Shown one piece after another: positions 16,849-24,436 of a stretch of DNA of 55,180 nt. Below the pieces are notes generated by a model that worked only from the letters and a program-made list of their open reading frames with translations, was not told the DNA's origin and made no database searches. Positions within the stretch are counted from its first letter, which is position 1. Each line of letters starts with the position of its first letter. The stretch comes from Brumimicrobium oceani (GTDB lineage Bacteria > Bacteroidota > Bacteroidia > Flavobacteriales_D > Crocinitomicaceae). The stretch lies in NCBI RefSeq assembly GCF_003143775.1, contig NZ_QFRJ01000017.1, forward strand, positions 1-55,180, read 5' to 3'. The translations under genes were made by a program, and so were the position numbers.

Positions 16849-17760
16849 TTAAACATTAAACACCTCTCCATCCTCAGGAATAAAGACCTTTTCAAAAATA
16901 GCTTCCGCTTCTTCTTTGTGCAGTTCCATGGTTTTATACCTCGCAGAAAAATGACCTAGAATTAGCCTTTTAGCCTCTGATTTTAGAGCGATGGTAGCGG
17001 CTTGTTTAGCCGTAGAATGAAACGTTTCTGAAGCCCTTTCACTTTCCTTATCTAAAAATGTAGCCTCATGATAAAGTAAATTCACTCCTTTTATGGCATT
17101 TATAATTGGCGGATGATAAGCTGTATCAGAGCAAAATGCGTAAGATTTAGTTGGTTTTGGGGGGAAGGTAACATCTTCTGATTTTACGATTGTTCCTTCA
17201 TTGTCTATCACATCCTCTCCCGAAATCAATTTTTGAATGTAAGAGGTACTTATTCCAGTTTCATCAAAAGCTTCCTTATCCAAACCTCGTTTTCCAGGTT
17301 TTTCATTGATTCGGTAACCTTGAGTCGGAATGCGATGAGATAATGGAAAAGTTTTAATTTCTATGCATTTGTCTTCATATACCATAGCTTCGGTGTTTGG
17401 AGCTAATTCATGAAATTCAATGGGGAAACCGTTGTAATAACCAGAAATTTTGAATTGATTTAGAAGAAATTCTTTAATTCCGATTGGGCCAACTATTGTT
17501 ATGGCCTCTTTTCGACCCAATAGTTGCATTGTGCTGATTAAGCCTGCTAATCCAAATATATGATCTCCATGTAAATGTGAAATTAAAATAACTTGTAATC
17601 CTTGAAACTTTACTTTGAATTTACGCATTTGGATTTGCGTTCCTTCACCACAATCAATCAAAATGGAGCGCTGCTGACAATTTACAAATTGAGATGTTGT
17701 GCCCCTGCTTAAGGTTGGTACTGCAGCTCCAGAGCCCAAAATTGTAACAGTAAAACTCAT
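16849..17760 (-). CDS. rnz: Ribonuclease Z
   Basis: tRNA 3'-end processing endonuclease of the metallo-beta-lactamase fold, 303 aa. The zinc-binding HLHGDH motif is at 62-67, with the CSDTAY metal-ligand segment near 212-217 and LGHFSARY near 264-271. The early GSGAAVPT and IDCGEGTQ segments also match RNase Z. tRNA genes in this phylum, including the tRNA-His in this window, lack encoded CCA, so an RNase Z route is expected. It begins 3 bases after the STAS gene and is the last gene of the pyrR-pyrB-STAS-rnz cluster. Its stop codon lies inside a TTAAACATTAAAC repeat box. Confidence 0.95.
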   Translation of the reverse strand: MSFTVTILGSGAAVPTLSRGTTSQFVNCQQRSILIDCGEGTQIQMRKFKVKFQGLQVILISHLHGDHIFGLAGLISTMQLLGRKEAITIVGPIGIKEFLLNQFKISGYYNGFPIEFHELAPNTEAMVYEDKCIEIKTFPLSHRIPTQGYRINEKPGKRGLDKEAFDETGISTSYIQKLISGEDVIDNEGTIVKSEDVTFPPKPTKSYAFCSDTAYHPPIINAIKGVNLLYHEATFLDKESERASETFHSTAKQAATIALKSEAKRLILGHFSARYKTMELHKEEAEAIFEKVFIPEDGEVFNV

Positions 17761-17763
17761 GAT

Positions 17764-18102
17764 TTATTGAATTTCTTGTTCTGCTTCCTCTAATGTTTCT
17801 GTTATGCTCAGTACCCTGTGAAGTTGCGCAATTTCAATCATTTTTTTTACGTTGGCGTTGAGCCCTGTTAGAATAAACTGCCCATTTGAGTTTTTGCACA
17901 AACGATTAGCCGATAATAAAGCGCTTAAGCCTGATGAATCGCAATAAGACGTTGCTTTTAGGTCAATAATGATATTGCTAACATTCGCCTTATTGATTTC
18001 TAGAATTGTTGATTTTAATTCTGAAGCGTTTGATAAATTGAGCTTGTCAACTGCTGAAGAAATAATACTGTAATCTGCTTTATTTAAAACTTTAAAGTTC
18101 AT
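17764..18102 (-). CDS. STAS-domain anti-sigma-factor antagonist-like protein
   Basis: Single STAS domain, 112 aa, like SpoIIAA or RsbV. The phosphorylation-site motif CDSSGL is at 54-59 after strand-forming IIIDLKA, which is the normal context of the serine modified by an anti-sigma kinase. No anti-sigma kinase or phosphatase gene is nearby, so its partners are elsewhere. Spacing: 34 bases after pyrB, 3 bases before rnz, which suggests co-transcription. Its role in this organism is inferred only from the family. Confidence 0.88.
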   Translation of the reverse strand: MNFKVLNKADYSIISSAVDKLNLSNASELKSTILEINKANVSNIIIDLKATSYCDSSGLSALLSANRLCKNSNGQFILTGLNANVKKMIEIAQLHRVLSITETLEEAEQEIQ

Positions 18103-18136
18103 TCTGAATTCGTTTTATCAAAAATAACAAAATTTA

Positions 18137-19066
18137 TCAACGTTCAATCTTTGAAGCGAGTAAGTATATTACCGCCATTCTTATTGCCACGCCATTTTCC
18201 ACTTGGTTTAATATAATGGATTGCTTACTGTCGGCCACATCACTCGTTATTTCAACTCCTCTGTTGATTGGGCCTGGGTGCATTACCACTATTTTTTTAG
18301 AGAGACTATCCAGTAGTTTTTTATCTAATCCATACAACATGGTGTATTCTCTTAAGGAAGGGAAGTATTGAATATCTTGACGCTCTAATTGAATACGTAA
18401 CATATTGGCAACATCACACCATTCTAGCGCCTTTCTTAAATTGTGCTCCACTTTTACGCCTAATTCGTGAATGTGTTTAGGGATGAGTGTGGTAGGACCA
18501 CAAACCATTACTTCTGCTCCTAATTTTTGTAAAGCGTAAATATTAGATAAGGCTACACGAGAGTGTAAAATATCACCCACGATTACGACTTTTTTTCCCT
18601 TTACTTCGCCCAATTTCTCACGAATAGAGTAGGCGTCTAATAAAGCTTGGGTGGGGTGTTCGTGTGTTCCATCACCAGCATTAATTACTTTTGCATTAAT
18701 ACGTTCAGAAAGAAATTTTGCCGCTCCAGGATTTGGGTGACGCATAACCACCATGTCAACTTTCATCGAAAGAATGTTGTTTACGGTATCTACTAAGGTT
18801 TCGCCTTTTTTTACAGAGCTACTTGATGCACTAAAATTGACTACATCAGCACTCAATCTTTTTTCTGCTAATTCAAATGATAACTTTGTTCGGGTAGAAT
18901 TTTCAAAGAAAACATTAGCAATAGTTGTATCTCTTAATGACGGAACCTTCTTAATTGGACGATTGATTACTTCTTTGAAACGATCAGCTGTTTGAAAAAT
19001 TATTTCAATATCTCTTGTCGTGAGATGCTCGATTCCAATTAAATGGTCAACACTTAAATTATCCAT
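18137..19066 (-). CDS. pyrB: Aspartate carbamoyltransferase, catalytic subunit
   Basis: Transfers the carbamoyl group from carbamoyl phosphate to L-aspartate in pyrimidine biosynthesis. The length of 309 aa is standard. The carbamoyl-phosphate loop FENSTRTK (54-61), HPTQAL (135-140), the Lys-Lys-Gly-Glu segment near 86-89 and the C-terminal HPGPINRGVE block are all visible. No pyrI regulatory subunit gene is adjacent. It overlaps pyrR by 8 bases, so the two are translationally coupled. Confidence 0.96.
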   Translation of the reverse strand: MDNLSVDHLIGIEHLTTRDIEIIFQTADRFKEVINRPIKKVPSLRDTTIANVFFENSTRTKLSFELAEKRLSADVVNFSASSSSVKKGETLVDTVNNILSMKVDMVVMRHPNPGAAKFLSERINAKVINAGDGTHEHPTQALLDAYSIREKLGEVKGKKVVIVGDILHSRVALSNIYALQKLGAEVMVCGPTTLIPKHIHELGVKVEHNLRKALEWCDVANMLRIQLERQDIQYFPSLREYTMLYGLDKKLLDSLSKKIVVMHPGPINRGVEITSDVADSKQSIILNQVENGVAIRMAVIYLLASKIER

Positions 19067-19607
19067 TGTTCTCTTTGGTATATAATATCACTTTATCTTC
19101 TCCTTCTATTTCATTCCACTCTACAGAAACCCTTTCAGAAACCAGAGAATCTACTGTTTTTCCAATATAATCTGCTTGAATGGGTAGGTGACGCTTAAAT
19201 CTTCGGTCAACAAATGTGAGTAATTCAACATTGTTTGGGCGACCATAAGCGAGCATAGCATCCAGTCCAGCACGAATGGTTCTTCCGGTATACAAAACGT
19301 CGTCAATCAAAACAATTTTCTTGTTTTCTAGTGAGAAGTCAATATTTGTAACACTTGGGATGAGCGGAGTTTCGCGCCTTCGGAAATCATCACGGTGAAA
19401 AGTGATGTCTAAGCTGCCACATTGAATTTCCTTGTCTAAAATCTCTTCAATTAAGGTTTTTAGTCGATCCAATACACGTATCCCTCGGGGTTGTAAGCCA
19501 ATTAAAACCGTGTTTGAAAAATCATCATGATTTTCAATGAGTTGTCGACAGAGGCGTTGCAGGGTGAGATCAAACTGCTTTGCGTTGAGAATTACTTGGG
19601 TTTCCAT
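19059..19607 (-). CDS. pyrR: PyrR bifunctional pyr regulator / uracil phosphoribosyltransferase family
   Basis: PRTase-fold protein of 182 aa counted from the ATG at 19607. A TTG-started 202-aa version is possible but adds 20 unrelated residues. The PRPP-binding motif VLIDDVLYTGRT lies at 99-110 and the PyrR-type GLQPRG at 37-42. In Gram-positives PyrR binds a pyr mRNA loop to control attenuation. Here I see no such binding loop upstream, and a -7 box lies only 7 bases before the ATG. The protein may therefore act mainly as a uracil phosphoribosyltransferase, or regulate differently. Coupled to pyrB by an 8-base overlap. Confidence 0.93.
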   Translation of the reverse strand: METQVILNAKQFDLTLQRLCRQLIENHDDFSNTVLIGLQPRGIRVLDRLKTLIEEILDKEIQCGSLDITFHRDDFRRRETPLIPSVTNIDFSLENKKIVLIDDVLYTGRTIRAGLDAMLAYGRPNNVELLTFVDRRFKRHLPIQADYIGKTVDSLVSERVSVEWNEIEGEDKVILYTKENNG

Positions 19608-19613
19608 CGGGGT

Positions 19614-19621
19614 CAAAGATA
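19614..19621 (-). promoter_or_regulatory. Candidate leaderless promoter for pyrR-pyrB-STAS-rnz
   Basis: The minus strand reads TATCTTTG followed by ACCCCG and the pyrR ATG. A -7 box this close implies a leaderless or near-leaderless mRNA. The -33 element is unclear. Confidence 0.45.
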
Positions 19622-19796
19622 AAATTAAACTGCTAATAAATTGGAGCTTGTGAGAAGAAAATTTCAATCCCTTTGCCTTGCACTATTAATAATAAATGAG
19701 ACCAACACCCTTGGCCCTGAAATGTCGGGATGGCGTTTGCAGTGTTTGCCAATGGTAAAATCGGTTAAATTGTGAGCTGTGCTCTTAGATCTAGTG

Positions 19797-21191
19797 TTAT
19801 TTTCCGCTTCCTTTAAACACAATTACGACGGTGTAAAGCAAAATTTTAAGGTCTAGTGCTATCGACATATTCTTAAGGTAAAGTAAATCGAATTTCATGC
19901 GTTGTAGCATTTCGTCTACATTTTCTGCATATCCGAATTTCACTTGACCCCATGAGGTAATTCCTGGTTTTACTTTCGTTAGTTGAAGAAATTGAGGTTC
20001 GCGCTCGGCTATTTTGTCTATAAAAAATTGGCGTTCTGGTCTAGGGCCAACTAAGGACATTTCGCCCACAACAACATTCCAAAATTGAGGAATTTCATCT
20101 AAACGAACTTTACGCATAAATTTTCCTGTTTTCGTAATGCGTTTATCGTGAGTAGAGGAGAGTTGTGGACCAGACTTTTCGGCATCAACAACCATCGTCC
20201 TAAACTTTATAATATTAAAAGGTGCACCATTTTTTCCAATTCTTTCTTGTAGAAAAAAGATAGGACCTTTAGAAGAACTTTTTACAAGAATTGCTAAGAC
20301 GAGGTAGACAGGGGAGAGAATTAAAATCGCAAAAACGGATGCAACAAAATCTATTATTCGTTTAATTACAAATTGCCAATGCGGCATTATTTCGTCATTG
20401 ACTTCGATGAGTAGTGCTCCAAAAATATTGGTCATTTTAACGCTACCACTAAGTAGATCGTACATGTTTGCACTAATTTTTATTTTAATATCTCTTCCTT
20501 GAATGCGTGCAATTATGTTTTTTAATCTTTCATGTTCGGAGGAGTCAAGGGCGATAATAACTTCTTCTATCGCATTTTCGTCAATGATTCTCTCCAAATC
20601 GTCAATGTGTCCTAAATGAGGCATGAGGTTAGAGATATCATTGTCTATTCCATTTAAATTGATGAAACCAATAAAATTCGATCCAGTTGACTTGGGTAAT
20701 TCTTCTACTTCTTTATAAATGTCAACGGCTTTTGAGCTTCCTCCAATAAGTAGAGTCTTAAAGCCGTCTTTCTTATTGCGAATGTGCTGAACAATGTAGT
20801 TGGTGATTAGTAGTCTTGGGACTAAGGTGAGTAAAGAGTGAAAAATGAAAAGTGCTATTAGTAGGTTGTAATAATAGGTGTGGCTAGGGATTTCATCATC
20901 TAAGATGAGGAAGAAAAAAATAGCTAAAGTTCCCAGAATAAAGGCCCTCATAGAGAAGGAGAGTAAACGCATAAAATACATTCTCTTGAGATTGTTGTAG
21001 GTTCCGAGGAAGAAATAAACTGCAATCCAAAATAGAGGAATAATGACCATTCCTAAGTAAAACCGTTCTGAAGTTTGGAAAGGAACAGCTTCAACATATA
21101 CCTTTCTAAAATAAAAGAATATTGCCCATGCCATTGCAGCAGTGACCAGATCAAGAATAATGAAAATTGATTTTAAGCGCTTTTGATTCAT
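19797..21191 (-). CDS. Polyprenyl-phosphate sugar-1-phosphate transferase (WbaP/WcaJ-like)
   Basis: Inner-membrane initiating enzyme for surface polysaccharide synthesis, 464 aa. About four N-terminal helices (7-28, 45-64, 82-103, 112-132) are followed by a Rossmann-like nucleotide-sugar-binding domain (about 140-260, GGSSKAVDIYKEV). Next comes a re-entrant helix near 280-300 and then the bacterial sugar transferase domain. Catalytic-domain hallmarks are KFRTM near 325, KVRLDEIPQFWNV near 365-377, the MSLVGPRP motif near 382-389 and KPGITSWGQV near 410. It lies 9 bases after the lipoprotein gene, in an operon with a Gfo/Idh oxidoreductase that may modify the sugar. Confidence 0.94.
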   Translation of the reverse strand: MNQKRLKSIFIILDLVTAAMAWAIFFYFRKVYVEAVPFQTSERFYLGMVIIPLFWIAVYFFLGTYNNLKRMYFMRLLSFSMRAFILGTLAIFFFLILDDEIPSHTYYYNLLIALFIFHSLLTLVPRLLITNYIVQHIRNKKDGFKTLLIGGSSKAVDIYKEVEELPKSTGSNFIGFINLNGIDNDISNLMPHLGHIDDLERIIDENAIEEVIIALDSSEHERLKNIIARIQGRDIKIKISANMYDLLSGSVKMTNIFGALLIEVNDEIMPHWQFVIKRIIDFVASVFAILILSPVYLVLAILVKSSSKGPIFFLQERIGKNGAPFNIIKFRTMVVDAEKSGPQLSSTHDKRITKTGKFMRKVRLDEIPQFWNVVVGEMSLVGPRPERQFFIDKIAEREPQFLQLTKVKPGITSWGQVKFGYAENVDEMLQRMKFDLLYLKNMSIALDLKILLYTVVIVFKGSGK

Positions 21192-21200
21192 ATGGGTATG

Positions 21201-22064
21201 CTATGGATAAACAAGCTTGATATTGTCTATATAAAAGTAGCTCGAACTCAATTCTGGGTCAAGCACAAACTTAAATTCAGCATCGTTGAGTGGAGTTGTT
21301 TGTCTAAAAGAAACAATTTCTTTTAAATCGAGATAGGCATGCTTCCAAACAGCTTCTTCCTTGGTTTGGGGATTAATTAGGATGTATTCATCTACGAAAT
21401 ACTCATCATTCCCGTAAGAAATAACGCTTGTGAGCATAGAATTGGTGTTGATGTAGTCAAACTCTAGGTAGACTTCAGTCCCTAACTTTGGTAGAACAGT
21501 ACCAAATGTGGTTACAAAAGAAAGTTTGGAAGTTGAGTCTTTAAGAATGATTTCTCCATATTTATTTCCCCATTTTAAGAACTCAGGGTCATCGTTTCTG
21601 CCCAAAGTAGCAGTAGAAGAGGGTGCAACATCTACTTGCATGCTCGGACTTTCGAAATCCTCAATTAAAAATTTGATGGAATTATAGTATTGGGTCGTAG
21701 GGGTAAAGGAAACAGTATCGTTTCTTTTAATTTCAATAGATCCTTTGTATTGTTCTAAAAATGGATACCTTTTTTTTGTTGCACTGATACCGTTGTTTAC
21801 TACTCCGGGAATTAAAACAAAGTCATGCAGTCCATCTCCGATAATCGGTATTTTTGCCGGGAGCTCATAAGCACCTAAACTTTTACCATCCATGTTAACA
21901 AATACCTGAGATATATCATGTGACATTTCTCCTTGAGGGTTTTCCGCGTTTGGATTAGCGTTTAAAATCCATTTATCAATTTTTAGCCAGGCCACATCAG
22001 GCTGTTCTTTTGTACAGGATGAAACAAAAAGAGATAAAATAAATAATGTAATTATGTGTTTCAT
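21201..22064 (-). CDS. Lipoprotein of unknown function, polysaccharide-operon associated
   Basis: Protein of 287 aa with a clear lipoprotein signal: hydrophobic stretch 4-14 and lipobox ending at Cys17. The mature part is beta-rich with no membrane segment. It includes a carboxypeptidase-regulatory-like or PEGA-like early part (LGAYELPAKIPI, VNNGI) and a late jelly-roll-like stretch with alternating aromatic strands (LEFDYINTNS, SSSYFYIDNIKLVYP), as in carbohydrate-binding beta-sandwiches. I do not recognise a named family. It sits between Gfo/Idh and the sugar transferase, 41 and 9 bases away, so a role in polysaccharide export or attachment is an inference. Confidence 0.75.
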   Translation of the reverse strand: MKHIITLFILSLFVSSCTKEQPDVAWLKIDKWILNANPNAENPQGEMSHDISQVFVNMDGKSLGAYELPAKIPIIGDGLHDFVLIPGVVNNGISATKKRYPFLEQYKGSIEIKRNDTVSFTPTTQYYNSIKFLIEDFESPSMQVDVAPSSTATLGRNDDPEFLKWGNKYGEIILKDSTSKLSFVTTFGTVLPKLGTEVYLEFDYINTNSMLTSVISYGNDEYFVDEYILINPQTKEEAVWKHAYLDLKEIVSFRQTTPLNDAEFKFVLDPELSSSYFYIDNIKLVYP

Positions 22065-22105
22065 TTGGAATGATTTAAAAAGAGAACGTGAAATTTTACA
22101 GATTA

Positions 22106-23098
22106 TTATTTGTCCAGTATAGAACCATTCATCTTTAGTTTGTCGAGAATTTGCTCAGCTACGTGTAAAGCCAGCATTCCATCTTCTAAAGAAACTATTG
22201 GTGTTGTGTCATTTTTAATGCACTCCGCAAAAGTTCGAAGCTCTTCTTTTATGGCATTGGTAGACTCAATTTCAGGTTTGTCGAAAATAATCTTTTTAGA
22301 AGGTTTTCCGTTACCCATCTCCATTACCATGTCGTAAGGACCTGCTTCTCCTTCGAGTGTTTCCATTTGAACAACCTCCATTTCTTTTTCTAAGAAGTCT
22401 ACACTGATGTAGGCATTCTTTTGAAAGAAACGCGATTTACGCATATTTTTTAATGAAATTCTAGAAGCTGTTAAATTCGCCACGCACCCATTGTCAAATT
22501 CTATCCTTGCGTTGGCAATGTCTGGCGTGTCAGATACAACGGCAACACCAGAGGCTGAAATTTTACGAACACTTGAGTTAACAACACTCAAAATAGCGTC
22601 AATATCATGAATCATAAGGTCCAAAATAACCGGGACATCAGTTCCTCGGGGATTAAATTGAGCCAAACGATGTGTTTCTATGAACATCGGTTGATCAAAA
22701 TAAGGAATGGCTGCTCTAAATGCCGGATTGAATCTTTCCACATGTCCGACTTGCACTTTAACCTTAGCCTCTTCAGCCAGTGCAAAAAGTGCACGTGCTT
22801 CATAAGTGGTTTGCGTAACCGGTTTTTCTATAAAAACATGTGTTGAGCGTTTAATCGCTAAAGATGCTGTTTCAAAATGTGTAGTTGTGGGCGTAACAAT
22901 ATCTACACAATCAGATTCTTCTATCAAATCTTCGGCAGAAGAAAAGGCTTTACAACCAAATTCTTGCGCTACTGTTTCAGCATGTTCAAGGTTGCTGTCA
23001 AAAATCCCCACTAATTCATAAACGTCCGTTAATTCTTTAATTAAACGTAAATGTATTTTTCCTAAATGTCCTGCACCAATTAATCCAATTTTTATCAT
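22106..23098 (-). CDS. Gfo/Idh/MocA family NAD(P)-dependent oxidoreductase
   Basis: Sugar-type dehydrogenase of 330 aa. The N-terminal Rossmann domain carries GAGHLG at 8-13. The EKPV motif near 93-96 provides the conserved active-site Lys, and LMIHDIDAIL near 161-170 the catalytic His region. It resembles the UDP-sugar or nucleotide-sugar oxidoreductases found in polysaccharide loci. Being first in an operon with a polyprenyl-phosphate sugar transferase, it probably acts on a nucleotide-sugar precursor; the substrate is not determined. A -7 box TATATTTG lies 15 bases before the ATG. Confidence 0.92.
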   Translation of the reverse strand: MIKIGLIGAGHLGKIHLRLIKELTDVYELVGIFDSNLEHAETVAQEFGCKAFSSAEDLIEESDCVDIVTPTTTHFETASLAIKRSTHVFIEKPVTQTTYEARALFALAEEAKVKVQVGHVERFNPAFRAAIPYFDQPMFIETHRLAQFNPRGTDVPVILDLMIHDIDAILSVVNSSVRKISASGVAVVSDTPDIANARIEFDNGCVANLTASRISLKNMRKSRFFQKNAYISVDFLEKEMEVVQMETLEGEAGPYDMVMEMGNGKPSKKIIFDKPEIESTNAIKEELRTFAECIKNDTTPIVSLEDGMLALHVAEQILDKLKMNGSILDK

Positions 23099-23113
23099 CT
23101 CAACGATTTTTTA

Positions 23114-23121
23114 CAAATATA
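23114..23121 (-). promoter_or_regulatory. Candidate -7 box for the Gfo/Idh operon
   Basis: The minus strand reads TATATTTG, a full match to TAnnTTTG, 15 bases upstream of the ATG at 23098. The -33 region has no exact TTG. Confidence 0.45.
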
Positions 23122-23292
23122 CAGTATGTAGGCTAGTAATAATAGCCTTTTTCAGGATGTTATTAACACGTTATATACAATTCTGATTTCTTCAAGCTGC
23201 GTGGTATTTTTCTTTTAATACACAAGGCTTTGATTTACAGTGCTGTGATTAATTTGTGAGAAAAAAAATTAAAAAAAAGTAGAATTGAAGCG

Positions 23293-23322
23293 TTTGAGAT
23301 AAGTTTATTTTAGTTATATTTG
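23293..23322 (+). promoter_or_regulatory. Promoter of tRNA-His
   Basis: TTTG at 23293-23296, an 18-base spacer, then TATATTTG at 23315-23322 followed by CA: a full match to the Bacteroidota consensus. It predicts a leader of about 130 bases with two perfect hairpins (arms 23374-23380/23388-23394 and 23417-23424/23441-23448) before the tRNA. Confidence 0.7.
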
Positions 23323-23462
23323 CATCCGATTTGAGCGACGGCTGAAATTACGAAATTGAAATAATACATTTTTACAACCTTAGTTTTAGGTTGTTCAAAT
23401 TATAAAAGCATATAAAATATTTCTGAACTAATTCTTACGAAGAAATATATATAGTTTTAAAT

Positions 23463-23537
23463 GGTGGTTGTAGCTCAGTTGGTTAGAGCATTGGTTTGTG
23501 GTACCAAGGGTCGTGGGTTCGAATCCCATCTTCCACC
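23463..23537 (+). tRNA. tRNA-His (anticodon GTG)
   Basis: Cloverleaf read by eye: acceptor 23464-23470 with 23530-23536, D-arm GCTC/GAGC, anticodon stem TTGGT/ACCAA with loop TTGTGGT (anticodon GTG), and T-arm GTGGG/CCCAT with TTCGAAT. An extra G at -1 (23463) faces discriminator C at 23537, the identity feature of tRNA-His. CCA is not encoded. As written, acceptor pairs 5:68 and 6:67 are both U-U, an unusual tandem mismatch. Confidence 0.95.
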
Positions 23538-23539
23538 CG

Positions 23540-23573
23540 AAGGCTAGTCTATTCTTAGACTAGCCTTTTTTTT
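23540..23573 (+). terminator. Rho-independent terminator of tRNA-His
   Basis: Perfect 12-bp stem AAGGCTAGTCTA/TAGACTAGCCTT (23540-23551 with 23556-23567), TTCT loop, then a run of T. It starts 3 bases after the tRNA. Confidence 0.92.
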
Positions 23574-23647
23574 GGTTAATACTTTTTAATTATTTTTTTT
23601 TGATCAGTTAAAAAAAACACGAGCGCCAAGAGGTGACAAGTTAATAA

Positions 23648-23681
23648 TTTGGTTTTGAGAAATTCTGAGATATTATCTTTG
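23648..23681 (+). promoter_or_regulatory. Candidate promoter in the gap before the secreted-protein operon
   Basis: TATCTTTG at 23674-23681 matches the -7 box. Possible -33 words are TTTG at 23648 (spacer 22) and TTG at 23655 (spacer 16). It is about 330 bases before the ATG at 24015, so it implies a long leader or a separate short RNA. I see no gene elsewhere in 23574-24014. Confidence 0.4.
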
Positions 23682-24014
23682 AAGTAAGTTAAACTTTTGA
23701 CTTAGAGTGCAAGCCAATTTAATTGAGGTTTGCTTTGCATTTTTAGCGAGCGCAATAGAAATGTTTGATACGGTATTTTAAAGATTTTAAGTTCCCTATT
23801 TTCCCAGAGAGTTTTAATGAAGGCGTTAAGTTTCTGTTTTTTAGTGCGATGAAAACAATTTTGTTTTTTAGCATAAGGCTACAGAAAAACATTATTTTTG
23901 GCAACCTTTTCAAACTGGGTTTCGTTTTTTTAACAAGAAACTTATATTAAGGTTTGATTTAAGAGATTAATGCGGACCTGATTTTTTTAATTATTAACAC
24001 ATATAATAAAAGAC

Positions 24015-24428
24015 ATGAAAAAACTACTTCTTTCTTTATTCGCTCTAACGTTCTCTTTAGCGATTTTTGGACAGCAGAATTTATATTCTGACACAAAAGT
24101 CCAAGTTCAATTTACGGTCGAGCAATTTACTGATGCTGTAAATGACAATTTCTTTGAATATTACTCTTTTGAAATGACAAATATCTCTCAGCAGGATGTT
24201 TCTTTTACTCCTGATTTTATCTACGTTACGGAGACAGGAGATCAGCGGTCTTCAACAACACATGATGAGAATAATGTTATTCACTTGGCTCCTGGAGAAA
24301 CAGTAAAAGGGGATATTTCAGATCATGATAACTTAACCTTGTTTAAGCAGTTCTTAGTAGGAAACAGCGGTAAAAAAGCTGCCAATTCTACAATAACTGT
24401 TCAATCAGTATCTATTAACTATCAATAA
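24015..24428 (+). CDS. Small exported protein of unknown function
   Basis: Protein of 137 aa with a clean Sec signal peptide (hydrophobic 4-18, likely cut after Gly19 or Gln20). The mature part of about 118 residues is acidic and beta-rich, with no cysteines, membrane segment or type IX C-terminal signal. A central stretch (FFEYYSFEMTNISQQDVSF) and an LAPGETVKGDIS turn suggest an Ig-like beta-sandwich, which is an inference. It ends 8 bases before the CHU_C cargo gene, so the two are probably co-transcribed and may work together at the cell surface. Confidence 0.75.
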   Translation: MKKLLLSLFALTFSLAIFGQQNLYSDTKVQVQFTVEQFTDAVNDNFFEYYSFEMTNISQQDVSFTPDFIYVTETGDQRSSTTHDENNVIHLAPGETVKGDISDHDNLTLFKQFLVGNSGKKAANSTITVQSVSINYQ

Positions 24429-24436
24429 GAAACATT

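Noticed and set aside
16354-16895. Overlapping plus- and minus-strand open frames in the CTCTGCG cluster
   Set aside because: Low-complexity repeat translation in several frames at once, with no coding signal; one also overlaps the end of rnz.
19608-19796. PyrR-binding attenuator upstream of pyrR
   Set aside because: I see no conserved PyrR-binding loop or terminator/antiterminator pair, and a -7 box lies almost on the start codon.
23765-23950. 61-aa plus-strand open frame in the gap after tRNA-His
   Set aside because: Phe/Lys-rich translation of AT-rich DNA with no family pattern, start context or conservation cue.
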